Shown here: positions 1 to 8,507 of the stretch, in pieces
How the letters are laid out: each line of letters begins with the position of its first letter
How positions within the stretch are numbered: position 1 is the first letter of the stretch
From: Nitrobacter sp963807355
GTDB taxonomy: Bacteria; Pseudomonadota; Alphaproteobacteria; Rhizobiales; Xanthobacteraceae
Direction: 5' to 3'
Assembly: GCA_963807355.1 (NCBI GenBank)
Contig: CAWEBX010000007.1
Span: 186,001 to 250,000, forward strand
DNA: 64,000 bases
The notes under the pieces: generated by a model
Told to the model about the DNA's origin: nothing
The model's database searches: none
The model's input: the letters and a program-made list of their open reading frames with translations, nothing else
Position numbers and translations under genes: made by a program

Positions 1-321
1 CCTGATCTTGATGCCGGCCAAGCGGCTTTCAATTCACGGCTGGAGGAAAGAGAGCAGGATGACGCCCATACGGAGGCGGCTTTCATTTTGTCGCTGGACG
101 GGGAATGGCAACCCTGCACCGTGCACAATGGCGGCAGGTATTTGACGATCTGCGACGGGGCCGATCAGATCAGAGGCGGGATGTCAGGATCGCCAATTAT
201 CGATACCAACGGCGATGCTATCGGTCTCGTTTCGACAGGTGGCGAGGACAGCAACTTAAACCCAAGCCTCGACTGCCTGCCAGCATGGCTGCTGCGGAAA
301 CTGGACCGGACGGAGTACTGA
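1..321 (+). CDS. Trypsin-like serine protease, C-terminal part (cut by window edge)
   Basis: The frame is open from the first base, so the protein starts upstream of the window; about 106 residues are visible. The motif GGMSGSPI near visible residues 59-66 fits the GxSGxP signature around the catalytic serine of trypsin-fold (S1/HtrA-like) peptidases, and the following DTNGDAIGLVSTGG fits the strand after it. The catalytic His and Asp lie outside the window, so activity cannot be judged. It ends with TAC-TGA at 319-321. Its neighbour is a phage-type gene on the other strand, so it may belong to an accessory island. The fold assignment is fairly safe; the role is unknown. Confidence 0.65.
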   Translation, partial: PDLDAGQAAFNSRLEEREQDDAHTEAAFILSLDGEWQPCTVHNGGRYLTICDGADQIRGGMSGSPIIDTNGDAIGLVSTGGEDSNLNPSLDCLPAWLLRKLDRTEY

Positions 322-505
322 CGGTCGGCCATCACGCCGCGTCATCGTCTGGCGGCTTCTGCGCATTCGTTCCGGTTTCTTGGGGCAGGCTCCAATTTTT
401 GCTCTCACCTTCGATTTAATTTCGTTTCCCACGACACTGTGGGAAACGGCATAATGCGGCGGCAGTTTTTCCCGGCGGCAACTTCCACCTCCGATGCCTT
501 GGCTG

Positions 506-997
506 TCACGCAAGTGCTTGATCGTCTGGCTCGCCTGCTTCGTCCGCCTTCCGCTGCGCGACGTGGGACATCTCGGTGCGTATCTCGGACACGGCGCGCT
601 CGATGTTGCGGCGGGTCGCAAGATCGCCACGCGGCGCACACCGTGCGGGCAAACCCGCCAGCGCTGGCAGGATCACGCCCATCACGCTGTCGATCAGTTC
701 GTCCACATCGCTCTGCAGCACCAACACGCGCTTCTTTTCAGCAATTCTGATCCTGATCAGCTCGGCCTTGGCCGCCGTGAACTCGGTATCAGCCGCCGAC
801 TTCGGTGACCGCTGCCGCTCCTCGCGAAGGTGCGCAAAGTACTTCGACCGGCAGGCGTCCTGATCGAAGCGACCATCCGACCGCCGCTCGATGACGCCCT
901 GCTCAACCAGCTTGCGGATATAGGACGGCACGCAATCGAAATGCTTCGCCAGCGCTGCCGATGACACAACGGTCCCGGCTTGTGGTTCGGTTGCCAT
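506..997 (-). CDS. Phage terminase small subunit-like protein (Nu1 type)
   Basis: About 163 residues if it starts at the ATG at 997 (MATEPQAGT); the frame extends to 1054 but the extra residues look unlike the family. The N-terminal part (VVSSAALAKHFDCVPSYIRK) reads as a winged helix-turn-helix like phage lambda Nu1, the DNA-recognition subunit of the packaging terminase. The middle is a charged helix (SAADTEFTAAKAELIRIRIAEKKR) followed by a conserved stretch on a possible oligomerisation region. No large terminase subunit, portal or capsid gene is visible nearby, so this is probably a prophage remnant or the edge of one. The family call comes from remembered annotated homologues in Rhizobiales; it could also be a domesticated DNA-binding protein. 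Confidence 0.65.
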   Translation of the reverse strand: MATEPQAGTVVSSAALAKHFDCVPSYIRKLVEQGVIERRSDGRFDQDACRSKYFAHLREERQRSPKSAADTEFTAAKAELIRIRIAEKKRVLVLQSDVDELIDSVMGVILPALAGLPARCAPRGDLATRRNIERAVSEIRTEMSHVAQRKADEAGEPDDQALA

Positions 998-1262
998 CGC
1001 ATTTCCCTCGTTGGCGGCCCCGTCACAAATCTGCCGCCGATTACAGAAAGCCAAAGCACCGGCACCACGTATTCACGGAATTGGAATACGCTCAACCTTC
1101 GCGGTCGCGCGGTCCCCGCGGGAACTCATGCTCTCGGAAGGACCCGTGCGTCCCTCTTGCGAAGGGACAGCCAGCGCTCCACCATCGAGCCCGTCACGAT
1201 CGCGACGGGCATCACGGGCGCGGACAGGCAACCGATCGCGGAGGGCAACCAACGGAGCATGG

Positions 1263-1442
1263 ATGATGATAGATAAAATCCAACGCGCCATTCTAGAAAA
1301 TCAAGTCCTCCTTGCCGAGGCCCTGTGGATGCTCCTGCATTCGCAAGGTATCAGTTCGGCCGCAACACTTCAGAACGTCTCCGCCCGCATCAAGGCTACG
1401 CGGGAGCTGCTCGAAGAACACAGCGAGGAGGAGAAGCCTTAG
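1263..1442 (+). CDS. Small helical protein of unknown function (59 aa)
   Basis: Starts at ATG 1263 or 1266, with a GGAG about 7 bases before the first ATG. The product is predicted helical and acidic at its end (LLEEHSEEEKP), with heptad-like leucines, so it may be a small coiled-coil protein. The frame is open much further upstream (from 1011), but that part is rich in Arg, Ser and Pro and looks like chance reading of high-GC DNA. It follows the Nu1-like gene on the opposite strand, so it could be phage-derived. I do not recognise the family. Confidence 0.4.
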   Translation: MMIDKIQRAILENQVLLAEALWMLLHSQGISSAATLQNVSARIKATRELLEEHSEEEKP

Positions 1443-2024
1443 CGCGGCATCGCGTCATCAGCAGCAGCAGCACGTCACCCCATGCGACTGTAGGCAGCGG
1501 CAGGCCAGTGTGGCCCCCTTGAGCAACAGATGTTGACAAGCCACTGTTGAAGAAGGTCGATCCTGTGGCCCTCCTCGCGAACAGAGAGCAGCGTAAGGAC
1601 CTTAGCAGCACCAACGACTATATCCGACATACGCGGCGGGATTTAGAGGGGTAATGTGACTGCTAGCAGCCGTAGTTGTTATGGCGGCATCTCGCTGACC
1701 GCATCTCGTGACGGCGGGCGACGCGGCGGCCATCACCCCGAGGCCGCAGGAAGTCGCTCAGCGCGCCGCCAGCGCTGGGCCACAGGAACAGCGGCCAGGC
1801 CCGCGCCAGCGCACAGGCGGGCCAAGGGCCAGCACAGGCGGGGGGGCTAGGGGCGGTTTAGGCCGTGTGGTAGGGATCAGTCGCGGCGAACCGGACGGCC
1901 ACTCAGCGGGCTTCCGTAGCCCCCCTGCGGATCGGGACACAACGGGAGACACAACAGTTTTTTGCCATTGATTTAATTATGTAATTTATGAGTTTCCGGT
2001 CCCCGCGACGGGAGAAGGAAGAGG
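1443..2024. other. No recognisable gene
   Basis: Some 580 bases between the small unknown gene and the end of smc. Open frames exist but are rich in Arg, Gly and Pro, typical of non-coding high-GC DNA. Low-complexity GC-rich sequence (1760-1850) gives way to an AT-rich patch at 1955-1990. No tRNA, integrase or attachment site could be made out. It may be decayed island sequence. Confidence 0.4.
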
Positions 2025-5000
2025 TCACGCGACGTTCTGGTCGAGAATTTTCACCGCGTTTTCGAGATCGACCGACACCAGTTGCGAGACGCCACGCTCG
2101 GCCATGGTGACGCCGAACAGCCTGTTCATCCGCGCCATGGTGATCGGATTGTGGGTGATGATGATGAAGCGCGTCTCCGTGGACGACGTCATCTCGTGCA
2201 GGAGATTGCAGAACCGTTCGACGTTGTGGTCGTCGAGCGGCGCGTCGACTTCGTCCAGCACACAGATCGGTGACGGATTGGTGAGGAACACTGCGAAGAT
2301 CAGCGCCAGTGCTGTCAGCGCCTGTTCACCGCCCGAGAGCAGCGACAACGTCTGCGGCTTCTTGCCCGGCGGCTTGGCGATGATCTCAAGGCCGGCTTCC
2401 AGCGGATCGTCGCTCTCGATCAGATGCAGTGCCGCCTCGCCGCCGCCAAACAGTTCGGTGAACAGCCGCTTGAAATGGGTGTTGACGGTCTCGAACGAGG
2501 TCAGAAGCCGCTCCCGCGCCTCGCGGTTGAGGCTCTGGATGCCGGTGCGCAGCTTCTTGATGGCCTCGACGAGGTCGTCGCGCTCGGTGGCGAGCGAGGT
2601 ATGCTGGGTTTCGACCTCGCGCAATTCCTCCTCGGCGCGCAAGTTGACGGCGCCGAGACGGTCGCGGTCGCGGCGCAGCTTTTCGAGATCCGCCTCGATC
2701 TCCGGCAGCGGCGGCAGGTCGACGCCGGACTGAATTTCGGCCAGTGAAGCCACCGCGTCGGGTTCGACCTCGAGCATGTCGCGGATTTCGCGTTCGGTAT
2801 CCTCGAGCCGCCGCTTGCTTCCGTCCATCCGCTCTTCGGCGCGCGCCGTAGCCTCGCGTGCGCTTGACAGCGACTCAAGCGAGATTTTCGCGGCGCGGTC
2901 GGTTTCTGCCATCACGGCTTCAGCGGCGGCGAGGGTATCGGCCGCGTCGCGGCGATCCTTTTGGGCGTGCTCGATCTCGCTGATGATTGCACTACGCTTT
3001 TCTGCAAACAGCGCAGGCGCGTTGTCGAGGTCCGCGCGCTCGGCTCTGACCTCGGTCACGCGCGCTTCGATGGTCGCGATCTGCGAAGCCGCACTTTGCT
3101 TACGGGTTTGCCATTCGTTACGTTCGGCCGATATCGCCTGCAGGCGGCGATCCGCGAGTTCGGCTTCGCGTGCGAGCGCTTGCGCCTCGGCGCGCACTTG
3201 CGCGGCGGCTCGTCGATGGCCGTCGATTTCTGTCCGTACCTCGCCGAGCTTGGTCTCGGTGTCGAGGCTCGGCGGCAATTCGCCGAGTGCGGATGTCGCC
3301 GTCTCATGAGCGGCGGCGGCTTCCATGCGGTCGGCAGTCAGGCGATTTTGCGCTTCGGTCAGCGCAGAGAGGCGCGCCGCGTGGCGGTTGATCTCGCGCT
3401 CGGCGCCCGCATGACGTTCGCGCGCGCCGTCGACCCCGCGCTGCGCCGCGCGCCAGGCATTGCGTGCCTCGCTCTCGGCCGATGCGGCGGCGGTGACGGC
3501 CTGGCCCGCGTCGGCGACGGCCTGCTGCGCCGTTTCCAGCGCCTGGCGCCGTTCAGAGACCTCGGTGCGTGCGCGCTCGATCTCGCTCTCAATATCGGCC
3601 AGCCGCGCGCGCTCGGCGAGGCGGCGCGCCGCGCCGGTTGGTGCATGGGCCGCAGTCACGAAGCCGTCCCAGCGCCAGACGTCGCCTTCGAGCGAGACCA
3701 GCCGCTGGCCGGTCTTCAGATGGGCAACCAGTTCCGCACCACGCTCTTTGGCGATGATGCCGATTTGCTTAAGACGCCGGGCCAATTCGGGCGGAGCCTG
3801 CACATGGGCCGCAAGCGATTCCACGCCTTCGGGCAGCGCCGGATCGTCCGCCGTGACGGCCACCCCGGTCCAGCGCATCGGCGCGGACTGATCCACCGGT
3901 GCGTCGAGGTCGTCGCCGAGCACGGCGCCGATCGCCTTCTCGTAGCCTTTGTCGACATTGATACCGTCGATGATCGGCGGCCACAGGTTTTTGCTTTCGC
4001 CGTTGAGAATCTTGGCGATGGTCTTGGCTTCGGTCTCGAGCCGCTGCGCGCGCTTGTCAGCGTCCTGCAGCGGTCCGCGCGCCGCTTCCACGCCGGAGCG
4101 GGCGGCCTCGAGCTGGCTGCGTGCGGCGGTATGTTCGGCCTCGCGCTCGCGAGTCAGGGTTTCCGATTGCGCCAGCGCTTCCTGCGCGCCCTGGATCGCC
4201 GCGGTGAGGGCATCGAGATCGCCGAACCCGCTGGTCTGCTGCGCCAACGCTTCGGTCTCGCGCTGCACGTCTGCGATCTGCTGATCGACGCGAGCGAGGC
4301 GATCGCGATGAGTCCGCACGTTCGATTCAAGCTGGGTGCGCTTGGCGGTGAGGTCGGCCAGTACCCGTGTCAAATCAGCAAACGTGGCTTCGGCCGCAGC
4401 AAGCGTCGTTTCCGCTTGTGCCGCCCGTTCGTCGACGCCGCTGCGCGTCTCGACACGCGACTTGATCTCGTCCTTCAGCTCGGCGTCCTCGACATCGAGC
4501 CGCTGCAAGGCGGCGTCGGCGTCGGATGACTGTCGCTGCTCGCGCTCGACATCGGATGCAAACTGTATCAGCCGCCGATCGAGTTCTGCGGCGCGCTCCT
4601 TCGCGCGTTCCTCTTCGCGATCCAGAGTCTCGCGCGCGCTGGTAAGGCGCTGCAGACCGGCAGCGGCGCGGGCTTCCGCCTCGCGCAGCGCCGGAAGTTC
4701 GGCGGCGCGTTCCGCCTGGAGGCGGGCGGCTTCGGCCTGCTCGCGGGTGCGTTCGGCCAACTCGCGGACATTGAGGTCGTGGGTTCTGGCGGCTTCCGCC
4801 ACCTCGGCCTGAGCTTCGAGCCAGCGCAGGTGGAACAGCATCGCTTCCGCCTTGCGCACTTTCGCGGCGACGTCCCGATAACGGATCGCCTGCCGCGCCT
4901 GCTTCTTGAGCCCCTCCATCTGGCCGGCGAGTTGGCCAATCACGTCCTCGACGCGAGTGAGGTTGGTTTCGGCGGCCTTCAGCCGCAACTCGGCCTCGTG

Positions 5001-5531
5001 ACGGCGAGCATGCAAGCCGGCCACGCCGGCGGCGTCTTCCAGCACGCGGCGGCGCTGTTCGGGCTTGGCCTGGATGATCTCGCCGATCTTACCCTGGTGG
5101 ACCAGCGCCGGAGAGCGCGCGCCGGTGGCTGCGTCGGCAAACAGAATTTGCACATCGCGGGCGCGCACGTCCTTACCGTTGATACGGTAGACCGAGCCGG
5201 CCTCGCGCTCAATCCGGCGCGAAATCTCTAGCGCTTCGGAATCGTTGAGGGCGGAGGGCGCAGAGTGATCCGAATTGTCGATCGACATCACCACCTCGGC
5301 GTGGTTACGCGCCGGACGGTTGCCGCTACCTGCGAAGATCACCGCGTCCATGTCGGCGGCGCGCAGCGATTTGTACGAGGTCTCGCCCATGGCCCAGCGC
5401 AGCGCCTCGACCAGATTGGACTTGCCGCAACCGTTCGGCCCGACCACGCCAGTGAGACCTGGCTCGATCACGAAATCGGTGGGTTCAACGAACGACTTGA
5501 AGCCGTGAAGGCGAAGGCGCGTGAGTTTCAT
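2025..5531 (-). CDS. smc: Chromosome segregation ATPase SMC
   Basis: A complete SMC of 1168 residues, the usual length. It has the Walker A motif GPNGCGKS at residues 31-38, long coiled-coil arms rich in Glu, Ala and Arg, a hinge near residues 510-650, the ABC signature LSGGEQ near 1065 and Walker B VLDEVDAPLDD near 1091. SMC dimers with ScpA and ScpB load near the origin and organise sister chromosomes. I prefer ATG at 5531 (MKLTRLRLHGFKSF) because homologues start there; a GTG at 5537 is the alternative. A DsbA-like gene follows 300 bases upstream on the same strand, separated by a palindromic repeat. No frame breaks. Confidence 0.97.
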   Translation of the reverse strand: MKLTRLRLHGFKSFVEPTDFVIEPGLTGVVGPNGCGKSNLVEALRWAMGETSYKSLRAADMDAVIFAGSGNRPARNHAEVVMSIDNSDHSAPSALNDSEALEISRRIEREAGSVYRINGKDVRARDVQILFADAATGARSPALVHQGKIGEIIQAKPEQRRRVLEDAAGVAGLHARRHEAELRLKAAETNLTRVEDVIGQLAGQMEGLKKQARQAIRYRDVAAKVRKAEAMLFHLRWLEAQAEVAEAARTHDLNVRELAERTREQAEAARLQAERAAELPALREAEARAAAGLQRLTSARETLDREEERAKERAAELDRRLIQFASDVEREQRQSSDADAALQRLDVEDAELKDEIKSRVETRSGVDERAAQAETTLAAAEATFADLTRVLADLTAKRTQLESNVRTHRDRLARVDQQIADVQRETEALAQQTSGFGDLDALTAAIQGAQEALAQSETLTREREAEHTAARSQLEAARSGVEAARGPLQDADKRAQRLETEAKTIAKILNGESKNLWPPIIDGINVDKGYEKAIGAVLGDDLDAPVDQSAPMRWTGVAVTADDPALPEGVESLAAHVQAPPELARRLKQIGIIAKERGAELVAHLKTGQRLVSLEGDVWRWDGFVTAAHAPTGAARRLAERARLADIESEIERARTEVSERRQALETAQQAVADAGQAVTAAASAESEARNAWRAAQRGVDGARERHAGAEREINRHAARLSALTEAQNRLTADRMEAAAAHETATSALGELPPSLDTETKLGEVRTEIDGHRRAAAQVRAEAQALAREAELADRRLQAISAERNEWQTRKQSAASQIATIEARVTEVRAERADLDNAPALFAEKRSAIISEIEHAQKDRRDAADTLAAAEAVMAETDRAAKISLESLSSAREATARAEERMDGSKRRLEDTEREIRDMLEVEPDAVASLAEIQSGVDLPPLPEIEADLEKLRRDRDRLGAVNLRAEEELREVETQHTSLATERDDLVEAIKKLRTGIQSLNREARERLLTSFETVNTHFKRLFTELFGGGEAALHLIESDDPLEAGLEIIAKPPGKKPQTLSLLSGGEQALTALALIFAVFLTNPSPICVLDEVDAPLDDHNVERFCNLLHEMTSSTETRFIIITHNPITMARMNRLFGVTMAERGVSQLVSVDLENAVKILDQNVA

Positions 5532-5697
5532 GGACACTCTACTGTGCTTGCAAGACGCGAATCAGCCCACAGCCACAATACCACACGTACTGTCAGCAGC
5601 CCTGAGTCGCGCGCCTCGCGAGGTTCGACAATGGCGATAGCGACGTACCAGAGCAACCGCGCAGACAAGCTTTTCCAAAGGCTTTTGCAGGGGTTAT

Positions 5698-5741
5698 GCG
5701 TTTTCGAGCGAAGCGGATATCAGTTCGCGTGAAGAAAACGC
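5698..5741 (+). repeat. Dispersed palindromic repeat, copy A
   Basis: One of six copies in the window of an imperfect palindrome with ends GCGTTTTC and GAAAACGC around a core resembling GAGCGAAG..GTTCGCGTGAAG. A degenerate version of the hairpin seen beside copies E and F (CTTCTG..CAGAAG) follows at about 5756-5785. It lies between smc and the dsbA-like gene, outside coding sequence. It resembles REP-type elements. Confidence 0.8.
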
Positions 5742-5834
5742 ATCAGATCAAACCATAGAGTTCCGCTTCTGATTCCCCAGAAGTGAAAAGACCCTGGAAC
5801 CTCAGCCGGTGTCCGCCAACGTTTGTTGCTACCC

Positions 5835-6497
5835 TCAGTTTTTCAACAAGGGATCGATCTTCTTCTTGAAGTCCTCGAATGCGATCTCGCCCTTCACCAT
5901 GTCGCCGTTGATGAAGAACGTCGGTGTCGAATTCACCTTCAAAACCTCATTGGCGTATTTCTGGTCGGCCGCGATCTTGTCGAGCAGGGCCTGATCCTTC
6001 AGGCAGCTTTCAACCTCATCTCCCATAAGTCCGGTCTGCTTGCCGATCAGTTTCAGCGATTCCGTGGTATTTGATCCGGCCCATGCGTCCTGCGACTTGA
6101 ACAGCGTGTCGATCACGGCGAAATATTTTCCCGCGTCGTCCTTGGCGATGCAGCGGGCCAGCATCGCGCCGGCGGCGGCCTTGATGTCGAGCGGAAACTC
6201 GCGGAACACATAGCGGATCTTGTTGGTGTCGATGTAGTCCGTCTTGATCTTCGGAAACACGTCTTCCGCGAACCGCGAGCAATGCGGACACGTCATCGAG
6301 GCATATTCGGTGATGGTGACGACGGCGTCCTTGGGGCCGAGCGCCATGTCCGGCAGCGAAACGGGTTTGGCCACGTCTGTGGCGGTGGCGCTCTGGGCCA
6401 TGGCCTCACCGATCAGGCGCAATGGCGAAAGACCTACGAAGGCGGCGAGTCCGCCCAATGCGAGGGCGGCATTAACGGCGCGGCGCGTAATGATCAA
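5835..6497 (-). CDS. DsbA-family periplasmic thiol-disulfide oxidoreductase
   Basis: The start is a TTG at 6497 (read MIITRRAVN), chosen because GGGAG lies about 7 bases before it; the frame is open further but the extra residues are not family-like. This gives 220 residues with an N-terminal RR plus hydrophobic segment ending AMAQS (residues 1-36), which could be a Sec or Tat signal. The thioredoxin-fold active site is CPHC at residues 70-73, and the cis-proline loop is STPTFFING near the C-terminus. The length and the CPHC dipeptide fit DsbA-type oxidases (thioredoxin_4 family) that introduce disulfides in exported proteins. It sits between dciA and smc on the same strand, a conserved order in this bacterial group; no functional link is known. 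Confidence 0.9.
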   Translation of the reverse strand: MIITRRAVNAALALGGLAAFVGLSPLRLIGEAMAQSATATDVAKPVSLPDMALGPKDAVVTITEYASMTCPHCSRFAEDVFPKIKTDYIDTNKIRYVFREFPLDIKAAAGAMLARCIAKDDAGKYFAVIDTLFKSQDAWAGSNTTESLKLIGKQTGLMGDEVESCLKDQALLDKIAADQKYANEVLKVNSTPTFFINGDMVKGEIAFEDFKKKIDPLLKN

Positions 6498-6601
6498 CGG
6501 TCTTCTCCCGAAAATGGCGCAAGCGCCCTGACGACAATTGTTCGCTAGCTTGAAACCAGAATTGTGGCAATGGCGCGCTGTCGGTGTGCTCCACCATCGC
6601 G

Positions 6602-7081
6602 TCAATTCCGCTTGATCGAGGCGCCGAGTTGCGCCAGCGCCGTACGCAGATCGTTGTCCTCGATCGAGGACAGCGTTTCCGCCACCTGTGCCACGTCCGT
6701 CGCGTCGGGCAGCCGTGAGGCATTCCGCACGGAGTTGCGCGACAAAGGGGCCTGGCGCAAGGCCAGCCGGCCGACCGCGTTCCAGCCGAAGAACCGATTG
6801 ACCCTTTGCAGAATGACATCGGAGGAATGCTGGATTTCCAGTGCGACAGGACCTTCGACCCGCAATACCAGCGTCGCCGGTTCCTGCTTCTGCCCCTCGA
6901 TCGGACGAGGCCACTGGATCTTCATCGGTTCGGAATGCGCGGCGATCTCGGGTCCGGCGATTTCCGCCCAGCGGGTCACCAGTTCGCGTGAGGCGAATCC
7001 CTGCCGCGCATAGGCATCGGAGAAGACATCACCGAGCAATGCCGACAACGGCTTGGCTGAGATCGGGCCGGGCTTGGACAT
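6602..7081 (-). CDS. dciA: DUF721 / DciA-like replication protein
   Basis: 159 residues from ATG 7081 (MSKPGPISAKPL). The N-terminal half (LSALLGDVFSDAYARQGF, then WAEIAGPEIAAHSEPMKI) matches the DUF721 domain, whose best-studied members are DciA proteins that help load the replicative helicase DnaB. The C-terminal part, with SSIEDNDLRTALAQLGASIKR, looks like the short alphaproteobacterial tail. It is transcribed away from mutY, with about 170 bases between them, and is followed by the dsbA-like gene. The DUF721 call is firm; helicase loading is inferred from the family and not shown for this group. Confidence 0.85.
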   Translation of the reverse strand: MSKPGPISAKPLSALLGDVFSDAYARQGFASRELVTRWAEIAGPEIAAHSEPMKIQWPRPIEGQKQEPATLVLRVEGPVALEIQHSSDVILQRVNRFFGWNAVGRLALRQAPLSRNSVRNASRLPDATDVAQVAETLSSIEDNDLRTALAQLGASIKRN

Positions 7082-7250
7082 CACCGCTTTTATAGCATGT
7101 CGGTTCTCATTTGGGATGCGGTTGAAAAATATGCCGTCATGGCTAGGCTTGTTCCAGCCGTCCACGTACGGAACGAATAAAGACGTGAATGTCCGCGACA
7201 GGCGCGGGCATGACGGTGAGAGAATTTCGTCGAACGCCTCGAGTTGGTAA

Positions 7251-8474
7251 ATGGCGCTATCCGTGGAAAACAACGAGCGAAGGGAAGGTCCTGCGCCAGC
7301 GGGCCGTCCCACGCGGCTGCTGGCCTGGTACGACCGCAACCGCCGCCGGCTGCCGTGGCGCGCGCTGCCCGGCGAGACTATCGATCCCTATCGGATCTGG
7401 CTGTCCGAGATCATGCTGCAGCAGACGACCGTGAAGGCGGTCGGGCCTTACTTCGAAAAGTTTCTGGCGCGCTGGCCGGACGTTGAGGCGATGGGGCGCG
7501 CGTCGCTCGACGATATCTTACGGATGTGGGCCGGGCTCGGTTACTATTCGCGCGCGCGCAATCTTCATGCCTGCGCTGTTGCGGTGCTGCGCGATCACGG
7601 CGGTCGATTTCCCGATACGGAAGAGGACTTACGGGCGCTGCCGGGGATCGGTCCCTATACCGCGGCGGCGATCGCCGCCATCGCCTTCAATCGCCGCACC
7701 ATGCCGGTCGACGGCAATATCGAACGGGTCGTGACACGGCTGTTCGCTGTGGACGAGCCGTTGCCGAAGGCGAAGCGGCGCATTCAAACGCTTGCCGCGA
7801 CGTTGCTCGGACCCTCGCGAGTTGGGCGCGACGGAAAGAACTGCGCTGGTCGCGACGTGAAAACACGCGCTGGTCGCGACGGCGAGAGCCGCGCTGGAGA
7901 TATCGCGCAGGCGCTGATGGATCTTGGCGCCGCCATTTGCACGCCGAAGAAGCCTGCCTGCGTGCTGTGTCCGCTGAACGATGATTGTGCCGCGCGAGCT
8001 CGCGGCGATCAGGAGACCTTCCCTCGCAAGATACCAAAGAAGGCGGGCGAGTTGCGGCGCGGCGCGGCCTTCGTTGTGAGGCGTGGCAACGACGTGCTGG
8101 TCCGCACGCGGCCGGCAAAAGGCCTGCTTGGCGGCATGACCGAAGTTCCGACATCGACGTGGCTTGCCGCGCAGGATGATGTGGCTGCTCTGAAGCAGGC
8201 GCCGTGCCTTGAAAGCGCTCCGCGCTGGCGGCGCAAGGCCGGCACGGTCACGCATGTTTTCACGCATTTTCCGCTGGAGCTTGCTGTCTATACCGCAACC
8301 GTTACCGCGCGGATCACGATGCCTGACGGCATGCGCTGGGTGCCGATCGCTCGACTGAAAGATGAGGCGTTGCCCAATCTGATGCGCAAGGTCATCGCGC
8401 ATGGGTTGGGTGAGGATAAGGAATTCAGTGTAGCTGCAAACCGCAGCAAGCAGAATAAAGACCCTCCGGCGTGA
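7251..8474 (+). CDS. mutY: A/G-specific adenine DNA glycosylase MutY
   Basis: 407 residues. MutY removes adenine mispaired with 8-oxoguanine. Visible features are the catalytic Glu in LSEIMLQQTT (E53), the helix-hairpin-helix LPGIGPYTAAA (130-140), the catalytic Asp in VDGN (D154), the iron-sulphur cysteines C230-x6-C237-x2-C240-x5-C246, and a C-terminal NUDIX-like domain for 8-oxoguanine recognition. Between the HhH region and the cluster loop, residues 191-216 form an unusual repeat (VGRDGKNC, AGRDVKTR, AGRDGESR) coded by three 24-base units that keep the frame; most MutY proteins have only a short loop here. It is divergent from dciA. Its stop codon lies in the loop of the terminator that follows. 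Confidence 0.96.
   Translation: MALSVENNERREGPAPAGRPTRLLAWYDRNRRRLPWRALPGETIDPYRIWLSEIMLQQTTVKAVGPYFEKFLARWPDVEAMGRASLDDILRMWAGLGYYSRARNLHACAVAVLRDHGGRFPDTEEDLRALPGIGPYTAAAIAAIAFNRRTMPVDGNIERVVTRLFAVDEPLPKAKRRIQTLAATLLGPSRVGRDGKNCAGRDVKTRAGRDGESRAGDIAQALMDLGAAICTPKKPACVLCPLNDDCAARARGDQETFPRKIPKKAGELRRGAAFVVRRGNDVLVRTRPAKGLLGGMTEVPTSTWLAAQDDVAALKQAPCLESAPRWRRKAGTVTHVFTHFPLELAVYTATVTARITMPDGMRWVPIARLKDEALPNLMRKVIAHGLGEDKEFSVAANRSKQNKDPPA
7821..7892 (+). repeat. Three 24-base tandem repeats inside mutY
   Basis: Units at 7821-7844, 7845-7868 and 7869-7892 share a start like GCTGGTCGCGACG and are about 70-80 percent alike by eye; a partial fourth unit (GCTGG) follows. The unit is a multiple of three and so keeps the reading frame, coding for an 8-residue unit A-G-R-D-x-K/E-x-R. 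No spacers or palindromes are present, so this is not a CRISPR array. Confidence 0.85.
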
Positions 8475-8490
8475 GCCGAAGGGTCTTTTT
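8460..8490 (+). terminator. Intrinsic terminator after mutY
   Basis: An 11-base stem (GACCCTCCGGC with GCCGAAGGGTC, one mismatch), a four-base loop GTGA, then TTTTT. The mutY stop codon TGA lies in the loop. On the other strand the hairpin is followed by TTTA, so it may also work weakly for the convergent glutathione transferase gene. Confidence 0.85.
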
Positions 8491-8507
8491 CCTCACGAAG
8501 CGACGGA

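Noticed and set aside
1708..1971. Open frame of 87 codons in the gap before smc
   Set aside because: Composition is Arg, Gly, Pro and Thr without pattern; no ribosome site.
1955..2010. tRNA or attachment site in the AT-rich patch near smc
   Set aside because: No cloverleaf could be drawn and no repeat of this sequence was seen elsewhere in the window.
2961..4529. Long plus-strand open frame (522 codons) opposite smc
   Set aside because: It is a shadow of the smc coding frame in high-GC DNA; no ribosome site or family motif, and smc is certain.
7821..7892. CRISPR-like repeats
   Set aside because: The units are directly adjacent without spacers and lie in frame in mutY.
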